Source of the DNA: Piper betle
Taxonomy: Eukaryota > Streptophyta > Magnoliopsida > Piperales > Piperaceae
Direction of reading: 5' to 3'
Length of the DNA stretch: 64,000 nt
Assembly (NCBI GenBank): GCA_033002965.1
Contig: JAURVB010012715.1
Location: 62,001 to 126,000, forward strand
The notes below the pieces were generated by a model. The model was not told the DNA's origin. It searched no databases and worked only from the letters and a program-made list of their open reading frames with translations. This document shows, piece by piece, positions 46,463-57,800 of the stretch. Every line of letters begins with the position of its first letter. The first letter of the stretch is position 1. A program made the position numbers and the translations under genes.

Positions 46463-48151
46463 GGTTCGACAGTTATTTTCGAGTCGAGTCAGTTTTAGGA
46501 CACGTGTACCGACCCGACGCCGGTCGCGTGTATGAGCTATGAGGGTCATGCGTACCCAAGTATATGATGATAACGTCATGAACACAACAGAACAAAATGA
46601 GTGATCAGAATATATAAGAGTATGTCAGTTGTTTTTTATTTTTATATATGGTGGATCGTAAAATTAGTTTTAGGCCATTTACCGCTTTAGGACGCGTTAC
46701 GGGCAGTTTGGATGGGTTGATAGTTCTAGAGCATATCATTGTGATGTTCTGGTGTTTGTTTGATTTTACAGGATTTTTCCCAATTTTTATGGAATTTTTT
46801 AAGGATTTACGGCGACTTAATTATTATTCTTGACTCGAGCCGAAGACGAGGTCAAGTAATATTTACAAGTTTGCCACCAGCCCTTTTCTTCCCTCCCAAC
46901 GTTTTCTTCCCCAAACCCTTGCCCCGACGCCGCTGTCAACGTCGCCCGGCCGCCGATCGTCGCCTAGCCTTGCCACGACATTGCTATGCCGCCCCGACCA
47001 ACCCCGGCCACTGTCTGGCCGTTGCGACGCCGGAATCATCGCGCCCGGGCTGTGCCCGCATCGCCGATCGCGCCGCCGGCGACCGGCGCCACCGTGATCC
47101 AGCTTTAGCCTCGACACCCTCGACCACCCAGTGACCTTCCCCGACCGGAGCGGAGGCCATCGCTGCCCAGGCCGCCCGGATCTAGCTACCCATCGCCACT
47201 GGCCCTGTTTTAGCCATTTTCCGGCGAGGCGCTACCTCCGCCGACCATGTCGATGCCGTAGACGCTCGGGCTCGTCGAGCAGGTTCTAATGGTACCCAAT
47301 ACCATTGCTTTCCGGCTAGTGGACACTGCCAACCGTTGTCGCCGGAAAACCATCAGAAACTGGTGGAAAACTACTGAAATCTGTCGAAAAACCGCTGGAA
47401 CATGCCGAAAAACCGAATTTGCTAGAATTCGTCGGATCTTCCTCGGAGCTCATCTAGTTGATCCCAATCGAACTTTGACGCTGACGAGCACCAAATGTGA
47501 CCTCCGAGACACGCGACGGAACCCTAGTCGTCGCCGATTGCCGACAACGTGAAGTATAATTACCTCCAAATTTATAATTTAAACTTGATGATTGTTAGCA
47601 CAACATGCTAGAGTTGATTTATTGATATGATTAATGCTTCATTATGGATGAAACGATGAGTTGCATGATGAGATTAAGGTGAATGAGAGCATGATAAGTG
47701 ATTACGACATAACTTAGAAAAATACGATAAGATTGGTATGAATAGGAGTTAGAATTTCTTTCATACTTATGATTATATAATTGTTGATTGTTATGGTTGA
47801 TGTTGTATTGTGAGTGTGTTTGATCATAACGAGTTTGATTCATCATTTAGTTAGCGGGCGTTAGTATTTAGTTTTGATGTGTAAGTACTGAGTAGGAGCT
47901 CGCCGCCTAGGCACGATGACACGCTTGGAGCTTCTACCAGGTCCATTTAGGACTCGTCTCTATTTTACGCTCTTCTATTGTATGTTTATATTATTATCTA
48001 CAGGACGGGTTAAGTGGCATTTTATCGGATCCCACTTAACTCGGGCCATTTAACTGAACAGTTTTCCGGATTAATAACCCCCTCGAGGATGATTTCGAAA
48101 ACAAGATCCACCACAAGTTGCCTTCGGGCTTATTATATAAATCCCTACCCA

Positions 48152-48155
<4 letters not shown>

Positions 48156-48190
<35 letters not shown>
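48156..48190 (+). repeat. (TA)n expansion after the LTR G promoter element
   Basis: About 17 TA units stand where the sibling LTRs have only four or five, directly after TATAAATCCCTACCC. Confidence 0.85.
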
Positions 48191-48195
<5 letters not shown>

Positions 48196-49390
48196 TTTCG
48201 CATTTTCAGTGAGACGAGAGATGAAGAAACTGACTGTACGTACCATGAGCGGATGTCGTGATAGTCAAAGTGGGCTCTGGATTAGTGCCAGGGGACTATT
48301 CAATTCTCGAGGGATCCTGACAACTCCGCGTTTGAGTTCCTCACACCCGGAGAACGTGAAGGTTTATGGGTACTATTTAGTACAGTGCATATCTGGACTT
48401 GTGGTTTAAAGGGTACTAAAGGCGACTGCCTGAGAGTACTCGATCTTCCTGTTCAAGGCCAGGAGAAATATGGAGGTAAGGAGAGGGCTTAGGATTTGAG
48501 ACCAAAAAATAAAGTAAGAAAATGTCGAGAGCAGCATCAGCAGTAGCAGATCAGTAAGTTCGGGATGCTATCGGGTCTGCAACCCAATGGCTCCTTAGTA
48601 GTGCCCTTCGGAGTGTTTACGTGAAGTATATGATGTTTTCTTTCATATGAGAGTTTGCTCTTATAGCCAGTATGTTATAGTTATTTTATTTTTCGGACCA
48701 GTAACACTTGTTACTGACGTGTTTTTATACTATATGTAGGTAATAATCACGAGTTGGAGGAGCCAACTTGGACGGAGGAGCACTGTTGTCGCTTGCACAC
48801 ATGTCAGTTGATTGAGTGATTATATTATGTTTATGATGTTATAATATAGTGAATGGTGTGATTAAATGCTTGAGACATGATGATATGACATGATTACATA
48901 TTAAGACATGATAGAATGTGAAATATGAATAGATTGCACAACAGGAGTGTGGTGGGTTGAGACTCAAGCTTTAGAGCAAGTAAACAGTATATCAGATTGT
49001 GTGAATGAAATTGCGTGATATATAGAAACATGTTTATATATATGGTTATATATAGTATTTTGACAGGGTGACCCTAATTGCACTTTTAGGGGAAACTCTG
49101 TCCGTTTTATTTCAGAATTTTCATCAATTTTGATCGTAATTGTGATGGTGTATAATTTAGTTTGCATGCCATCCATGTAGTATCATATTAGGATTTTATG
49201 CATTCATCCATGCATGACGAGCAATATCTTCATCTTAAGACGCCGAGATTAGATCCGCATGAGTTACGTTCAGCCGACCTAACTGGGCCCTGTAATATGC
49301 CGGTTCGGTTCACAAGCATGAACCAGATTTGGGGTGTTACAATAACATTCTGAATCGGTTCTTAGATGAACCAAAATTAGGGTGCTACAA

Positions 49391-50508
49391 TATCTTATCA
49401 TTCATTTATGATCTATCTTGAAAGTTAAAATCAATTAGAATTTATTTTAAAATATTTAAATATTATAGTCTATTTCGTTATTTAACGAATGTGTATTTAA
49501 ATATTATAGTCTATTTCATTATTTAACGAGTGTGTTAGTGTCTAAAATTTGCTGCTCTTGTGATCAGAAAGTTAACTGGTTAAGCAAAAATAAAATCTGA
49601 TTGTAAAATACTAAAATCCAATCAAATTTTAAAAAACGGAGATGATACTTGTATTCATGCTTGATGTATTTTTATATATAATTAATAAAGTGGTGGAGAT
49701 TAACGTAAAACATTAAAACAAGTGTATGGCAAGAAACTATTGAAAAAATATAAAGTGGTGGAGATTATTTAAGAAAGCCTCGCAGAACATTATTTTTTCA
49801 TAAAATGGGTCAAGTTTTATTAATTTATAAATATAGTTTAATAAATAAAGACGAAAACACAAATCTTTCATTCTTTGTCGTGATTCACAGGTCAACCACT
49901 TCTCTAGTCCCTCTCTTCCCCCGAGATTACATCAGATTTACTAATTACTATTATTATGTTTTTATATTATTTGACGTGGTAAATATTACTTAAATCTGCC
50001 ATAGTTATATTATTACAAGAGAGTCACATATCTATATTATTTTTCATTTTAGTAACAATCTTAAATTATTAAAATAAAATAAAATTATTTGTATCGAAGT
50101 CAAACTACACATTCTTCTATCTTTATAATATAATGGCTCATAAATATTCCTACAAATAGAAAGTCGTTCGATTGTATTATGGGCTGTTATTAATAAAATT
50201 AAAACTAAATATTAGATTTTAATCAAAAAAAAGTTTTGAGCAATTAAAATATAAAATAATAAAATAATAATAAATTAAATTATTACGGTGTTTCTTATTG
50301 TTCAATTATGATCTATCTTGATAGTTAAAATCAATTAACATTTATTTTAGAATATTTAAATATTATATTCCATTTCGTTATTTATGGAAAGAGTATTTAA
50401 ATATTATAGTTTATTTCGTTATTGTATAAAATTCGCTGCTAAGCAAAAATAAAATCTGATTGTAAAATACTAAAAATCCAATCAAATTTAAAAAAATGGA
50501 GACTTTTA
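49391..50508 (+). repeat. Direct repeat pair flanking the AT-rich region upstream of gene B
   Basis: Sequence 49391-49630 recurs in diverged form at 50291-50508, including GATCTATCTTGAWAGTTAAA and AAAATAAAATCTGATTGTAA-type stretches. The second copy lacks about 25 bp near its middle. The 0.66 kb between the copies is AT-rich without a gene. Confidence 0.8.
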
Positions 50509-50646
50509 TTGAGTCATTCAATATATATTTTTTGTAAGATTTTATCTTATAAAAATGTAATTATCTTTTCCGTAATAATTTTGTAGTTACACGTCCATTT
50601 TGTATCCCTTTCTCCGTTCCGTCCTTCATCGCAGCCGCCGCGAACA

Positions 50647-51896
50647 ATGTCGGATCACGGCGACGGCGCCTCCACGGCCAGATTCTCGCCGGACGAGTTG
50701 GAGGTGGCCGGCATCCTCCTCGGCCTCCCCGATTGCATCCTCCACCGCCGCGTCCTCCACTGGGGGGCCACCAGCTGCCGCTCCGTCCCCGCGGCACCCG
50801 TCGCGCGCAGCCCCGACACGCCGCTCTCCTTCCCCACCTCCTCGCCGGAGCTCTCACCGCCGGCGAAGAAGCCAAAGGTGCCAGGCCTTTCCGACCTCCG
50901 TCCTCCCCATCGCCAAAATCTTGCTTCTTCTTTGTAACAAAATTCCCTTGTTTCCAAATAATCGCAGGTGACGTCGACATGCGGGGACTTGCAGCGGGTC
51001 GATTTGCTGCTCAAATCCATGGTGATGGGTCTTTTCTTGCGTCTTCGTTTCGGTTTCGGATTGGTTTTCGCATTCTGGTTGCCAAAGTCTTGATCTTTCT
51101 TCTTCTTCTTCTTGATGTGTTGTTGTTGTTGCGCAGGTTCGGCTTGAATCGAGCAATACCGACCTGCCATTGGACCTGAACGGGCCACCTGTTGAGACCA
51201 TGCTGCACTCACCGCCGGCGAAGAAGCCGAAGGTACCAGTCCTTTCCGTCCTCCGTCCTTCCCATCGCCAAAATCTTGCTTATTCTTTGTTACATTCCCT
51301 TCTTTCCAAATAATCGCAGGTGACGTCGACATGCGGGGACTCGCAGCGGGTCGATTTGCTGCTCAAATCCATGGTGATGGGTCTTTTCTTGCGTCTTCGC
51401 TTCGGTTTCGGATTGGTTTACGCATTCTGGTCGCCAAAGTCTTGATCTTTCTTCTTCTTCTTCTTCTCGATGTTGTTGTTGCAGGTTCGGCTTCAATCGA
51501 GCAATACCGACCTGCCATTCGACATGAACGAGCCACCTGCTGAGACCAAGCTGCATTCGTCGGAGAAGAGTGTTGATGAGTTCAAATCCATTGTATACGA
51601 TTTTGTTTCTTTGCTTGTTTCTCTGATTTCGGATTTGGGTTTGGAAGTGCGATCGCTAAAGTCATGATCTTTCCTTCTTGTTGTTGTAGGTTCGTCTCCA
51701 ATCCAACAACGGCGCCGGACTCTTGCTCGACCTCAATGCTTTGCCACCGGAGGACAGTCTCAGGTCGTCGACGGAAAAATATCTCCGGTCATCGCCGGAG
51801 GAGAGTGGTGATAAGTCGGTGCCGGAGGGAAACCGTTCTATCATCCCGGACCTCAACTTGCCGGCGGCGGAATTTTCCGGCGAAGACCGGAGGTGA
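50647..51896 (+). CDS. Gene B: paralogue of gene A with multiple DLN (EAR-like) motifs
   Basis: Six exons: 50647-50877, 50968-51021, 51137-51232, 51320-51373, 51485-51592 and 51690-51896. All introns are phase 0 with GT-AG ends, giving 249 aa. The N-terminus reads FSPDELEVAGILLGLPD, then a SPDTPLSF module and PPAKKPK, as in gene A (DELEVAGILLCLPEL, SPDTPLQF). Exons 2 and 4 encode nearly the same peptide, VTSTCGDLQRVDLLLKSM, and exons 3 and 5 start VRLESSNTDLP and VRLQSSNTDLP. Motifs DLPLDLNGPP, DLPFDMNEPP, LLDLNALPP and IIPDLNLP resemble EAR repression motifs; such proteins recruit TOPLESS-type corepressors, so a repressor or adaptor role is possible but inferred. Unlike gene A, no clear coiled coil remains. 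Confidence 0.8.
50851..51560 (+). repeat. 355-bp tandem duplication inside gene B
   Basis: Unit 1 (50851-51205) and unit 2 (51206-51560) each span the CACCGCCGGCGAAGAAGCC exon end, the next intron, the 54-bp exon, the next intron and the start of the SSNTDLP exon. They are nearly identical in exons and introns. The duplication keeps the reading frame because all introns involved are phase 0. Confidence 0.92.
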
Positions 51897-54800
51897 AGAG
51901 AGCGAGATTGTCATCATCTCCGACAACTCTCAAATTTTTATTTTTTTTTCAAAAATTTTAGGATTAGGTTCGGTTGCGGGAAACGCCAAATTGATTGGTT
52001 TCTCCTTCATTTGTTTTTTTTGGCGGGGAAAAGGTCTGAGCTGGGAGGAGGTCAGCCATGGCGGGGAAGATGGCATAGTTGTAAATTTGGTCTAGAGTTA
52101 GGGGTATGTAAGTATAAGAAAAAAGATATATACTCTAATTTTCTATGGGATGAAATGCAGGGCAATTGTTCATAATTGTTTTTATACACTAATTCCAAAT
52201 ATTCACAATCTGTCATTTTTTCCCACATTGGTTTTTTTTTCTTTGTTTTTTTAGCTTTTTTTTTTTGAATTTTTTTTATCATAGATTTTTGGAGAAAGAA
52301 ATCCTTGGTTTAAAGGTTGGTATGATTAGCTAATTTTAATTCATTATGATAAGGTTATGATGTGCTGTATGTTTAATTTAATAATGATAGCCGTGATTGT
52401 CAGCTAATTTTAGTTTTAAATTGAGCAATTATACCTAAATGTTTGTGTTTTGATTGAAGTCTCCAGCTCTTGTAATAATGCATGAGGAACACAGACAAGA
52501 TTAAGTTGGGTATGGCTTTTGATTCCTGCCTCTATATTTCATGTGTGTCAATTGGGTTTTATAGGCTTTGTGAGATTAATGCGTATGAGTTGTGCCTTCT
52601 CGAGCTCTTTATTTTATGTAATTTTGATTCATCCGAGGAATGGATTATCATTCTTCTGCAAAAACTTCTCCAAAATGTCAATTTAATCAATTCACCTGTG
52701 TTGGAATTGTGTGTTTTGTTTTTCTTTTATCTTTTTATTCAGTGGTGAATACTATTATTTTTTGGAGTTTTTTTTCTCTCTGTTTTTTTCTTTTCAATCC
52801 ACTAGATCCCAACCCAAATATATTGATGGGCTTTGGTATCACAGGGCGTTTTGATGTATAGTAAGCCCAACTCAGATCCCAAATTTGTCTTGATTCTAAG
52901 AAAGTAAAATCTTCACATTTTTTATTTTATATAGGTACAAAACTCTATCATTATAATTTTATTATGATGCATATATTCCTCTTGATAAATTAGCATCCTC
53001 AAATTTTTTTAAAAAAGAAAACTTTAGAATGTGAGAACAAGCATAATTACCCATTTAATTCCGAATTCAATGCAAGTATAACAGGATAAAGGTCCTTCCC
53101 TAGCATTTAGCAGCCTCATAATTGATACACAATAACTAAACAAAAAATTACGTCCCCTCCAATTTAAGGATTGAGGTGCATTCAATTGATAGCAGATCAC
53201 AATATGTACATGTAAATATACGTATATAAGTGGGTTATTAGAATGGAAGGGGTAATAATCAAATCACGCCAATTAGACTAAAAAAATGAGGTGCTGTTCA
53301 TCATACAAAACCGATATGGGCTTTTATACTGTGTATGGACTTCGTTTTAGTAGAAACTTAACTTTTTTCGGCTCTTTGAACGTCCAATTTTGTGACATTT
53401 AATTGTGGGTAGGCCAGGAATTAGGCCCATAGATTTTGCATCATCAATTGATCTCCCATGATTGATCTATAATAAAGTATATCACATTAGTTTTATAGAT
53501 AATGCACACAGAATGAATATTTATTAGGCTTAAACTCGCTTGGTCATCGCTGATCAATCTAATCATCCACTTCTAATTATTTATTTTCACTAGAATAAAA
53601 TCCACATAAAGACTTAGTCATTCGACAAGTATGTTCCCTTCGCCATAAACCCAAAATCGAACAGCTTTTTAGTCAGTGTTCTTTCCATCTACACAAATGT
53701 ATAAATGTGGACATGATTTGCACAAAGAATATGATGAACAAGTGAGGCCCATTAACATATTTTTGGCATATATATATGGGCTCAAGGCCCTCAATGTATT
53801 AAGCACATAACATGCATATTCTGTGTTTTCAACCTCAAATAATTATATGACTTGCATTGGAAAATAACAATAATAATAATAATAATAATAATGACAATAA
53901 TTGACTATATTCATGCCTGTCACATTAAATATATTTGGTTGGTTCTGTAAGTGTAGAGTGGGCATCTCCTTATCTTAGATAGGATTGAGATTGATGGCAA
54001 TATTGTTGTTCAATCCATGGTTAATCATGAGAAAAACTCAAGGAAGATCCATGATAATTAATATTTATGCAACAAGCTATACTCCATCAAGTCCATAAGT
54101 CAGCTTGGTCTTGTCATTAAGCAAGCTCAAGTCGATACGAGCCAAGCCTAATTCGATCAATCACAGAGACTCAAATTCAACAAGAGTTGGAGTCTTGTGC
54201 ACACTTAGAACAGCCCCACCCCCTTTCTCACGATTATTTGGTAAAGATAAATATTAATTTTTAAATCCTTACATGACTGCCCACAACGTTTTCATACTCC
54301 ACTAATCCTTCTATTTATTAATATATTATTAGTTTAATTTGTTTATATCTTAATTTGGAAGAATCTTAATCTCTTTAACTTTCAAGATTACTTCAAAGAA
54401 GAGAAATTATGAATTTTCAAGAATGGCTAATCTAGGGGTTTGGTTGTCCTGCAGGTCACAATTTTTTTTGTATTTTAATATCTTAAAATTTAGTAATTTT
54501 TTTAAAATTTTAATTTTGTAAAAATTTTACAAAGTTATTATCTTCTTATGAAAAATAAAATAAAATAAAAATTTTGGGAGGCACATGTACATGCTATTAG
54601 GCTCATTGAGCCCCCAAAAAAGATTTGAAATGAGTGTTATAGGCTTATTTTAAACTTAACATAGAAAATAAGATTTTTTTACTATCCTATATAGAAGTCA
54701 TGAACCGATGTGAGACAAATCTAACCATTTTTCACTCACATATCGGGCGGGCGAAGGTCTAACAATATCTCATTCACACGTCATAGTGAGGAATTCTTGA

Positions 54801-57800
54801 CGGTATCGGGCTGGAACAGCCAGTCGGAGGAATACACTCGAGACACCATCACAAACAATCTTGACGGAGCCCATAAAGAAAACTTCAACAATCTAGGCTA
54901 TATAGAAGTCATCAACCTCATCTACAATCGATACAGGACAAACTCAATAATCTTCCCTCCATACGTTGGGCAGAGGAGTATCCTGAAATACTATCATTTG
55001 CAATCTTGACGAACCCTATCAAGGAAACTTCCACAATTGGCGTAGGTAAATACAAAAGCCCACCTGATTCTCACGGAAACCCACCCAGTTGTGATATTAT
55101 TATTGGGCCCTTTTAGCCTACGTCTCTTAACCTAAAAATTAACTAAGTAAACCTTTTCCATTAATTTATATATAAGTCGTCAACCTTATTTACGACCGAT
55201 GTGAGATAAATCGAACACATGCACATAGGAAAGAATTTTATTTTCATCTTATTTTCCGACTATCCAAACATATAAACTTTGTTTAAAATTTAATATTATT
55301 TTATCTCATTGTATTTCTATTTTATATGACTTTTTTTTCATTTACACTATTTTCATGTCAATTAAACAAACCAATAAAAATATATCTATATTAAAAAATA
55401 TGGTAATGGCAATCGAATTTTATATTTGGGATATATCTAACCAAATAAACCACCCTAAAGGTGCAATCTAATTATGTTTAGTCAATATTCAACAAAAACC
55501 AATTATATCTTGGCTCGGGGTGCAGTGATAATAAGATACGCGAGTCGAAAATCCCAACAGAAAGAGTTCTCATAATCTTTTTACAATCCTGCATTCACAA
55601 ATCATAATTTTATTATTTTCTTAATTATTTTGTACTCTCTTTCTGAGTTGCAATAATTGGTTGGCTTATTAATAATCTTAATTGTTTGTATAATGTAATA
55701 TTTCTCTTGAAAAGTGTCAATTAGTTCGCAGGTTACGGGTCCCTTTCTAGTCAACACACTCAAAATCAACATGATATTTGTTGTAACATAATAATTTATA
55801 AATTTGTACATGATCCATTTACTTCATTTGTAATTGACTTTGGAAAATTTTGGTTATTTGATCAATGTCTTAATTAGAAAATAGCCATGTACATGACATG
55901 CAAAGAAAATTTTAGCTGCCTACACCCTTAATCATGCCATACTGATTTTGGCGGAAATCATCTAATCATAATAACTAAATTATATTGTCTTGATTATGTG
56001 CATCAAGTATGAGGGGGTTGTGAATGATAAGGTTTCCTATACTAGTCTGGTTTTATCGGGTATTGCATAAACTAAACTAATTGTTTAAGCTCAATATTCT
56101 TTAAACCAAATCTAAATATATACATATTGATTTTAAACCATTTATAGCCAAAATTCTGACATTAAGGTAAACCAAACCTATTAATTTATATAAAAATATA
56201 GTTATAGCATTAAAAAGTTAATAAAAAAGAGGATGTGTTTTAATAAACGTAGAGTATTTGTACTTGTTTAATTAATTATAAACTTAAAACAGTTAAAAAA
56301 GTGAACAATTGTGGCATATCTTTGGATTTTGTATTTTTGCACTTTGATTGATGAGAAATTGTTCTCAATAACTTTATATCTCCACTTTGTCAAACAAAAT
56401 CATTTGAATCTTAAATTTTCCATGGGAAACGGTGATTAATTGCCATGATTATAGGCGGGGAGAAATGACCATTTTTTTACTAGTGCGAACCAACCAGATA
56501 TACAGCTAGACTCGCTAGCTATAAGTATCTGACTTTTCGTTTTTTTAAAAAAAATTTCTCAAATTTAATAAGTAAATTCTGAATGGATAATTTATAAGAT
56601 AATAATGTACATGTTAATCAGGTATAGTGTATAACCAATACAAAATATAACTGTTAATTATAATCCATGGTTTTATTAATCATGTCTCGGGCTGGTTCAA
56701 CTCGGTGAATGTTGAGCTCAATTTGAGTGAACTCAACTCGCCACCATAGAAAAAATCAACTCATTTTTAGCTCAGTGACCTCAGCTCTACGCAAATGTGA
56801 CATATAACGTAGTTATATTTTTTTACAAAGAAACATATATGTACTGTTATTTTTGTGTCACATGATCATGTAAACAAAAGCTGCAAGCATATATACGGGC
56901 ACATTTGTACGTCAGCTTGTAACTTTTCTGAACAATTTGGATCTAGCTAGCCATACCTTTCACTAGTCAATTCCTTCTTCGATTTCCCTTTCATAATAGT
57001 TCTCTGTAGATTTTTCTATTTCTGGGAGGCATCCTATTTTAAATCTAGTTTTTTTACCCACAAGAAACTTTAAATCTAGTTGAGAAAAGGTGCAGTGATA
57101 TCTACATTAACGTGAGTATTATTTGTTAAATAAGTTATATTGGAATTATGCTACTATATACGTATTTATAAGGAGGTACAAGTTGAGATATAATGCCATA
57201 TGTATATATTTTATTACTAAGGTTTTCCTGGTGATCGGATGTATTATATTATTATTCCAATATCTAATTATATACGAGGAGTTACAAAATATTGTACACT
57301 TTATAATAATATAATTAAAGTTTTTGATTGTCAGATCTTCTGTATAGTCATCTTGTAAATGATAACTCGAGGATACATTTACCACTATAGCTTAATATAT
57401 TTACATTTGTTGAAGAACAGTAATGTATATACATACAATTAAAAGATGATATAAACGTTAAAAATCGTTAGGTAGAGGGAGATTGCAAGCCCTAGAGCTT
57501 CTACATTCTTCTTACAAGTAGTTATGCATATTGTAGTTTAGAAATAAAAGCTGCAAGAAGCACAAAATACTGTAGTAAAACACGCCCTGCATGGAATTGA
57601 TCATGAACAGTTGAAGTTGATCAAAATTCAGTTACAGTTTTTAGAATTTATTTCAATCAAAGTAATCTGGGAGCTGTTATTCTGACAAGAAATTCAAGTT
57701 CCATGTTAGTAAGAAACTATTCAGAAACTTTGTATTGATGAGCTTTGAACTAACTACAGTCTCATGTAAATGAGAAAATATGTGGAGTACAAGTGAGGAA

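Larger units (their letters stand above)
43557..49346 (+). mobile_element. Solo LTR G (about 2,925 bp), split by LTR F
   Basis: ATAAC at 43557-43561 is repeated at 49342-49346. The LTR starts TGTAAAACCCACGATTCGAG at 43562 and resumes after LTR F at 46463, ending GGGGTGTTACA at 49341. It is a sibling of LTR H, sharing GAGGATGATTTCGAAA and GGAGGAGCCA-type blocks. It lacks any internal retrotransposon region. Confidence 0.9.
42825..49389 (+). mobile_element. LTR J: 5'-truncated LTR inverted to K, interrupted by G and F
   Basis: Sequence 42825-43561 plus 49347-49389 (about 0.78 kb in all) is the inverse of 38579-39360 and ends GGGTGCTACA at 49389. It begins exactly at the 5' end of K with a shared TACA, so the two form an inverted repeat with arms of 0.78 kb around a 3.46-kb centre. 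LTR G is inserted 43 bp before its 3' end. Confidence 0.75.
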
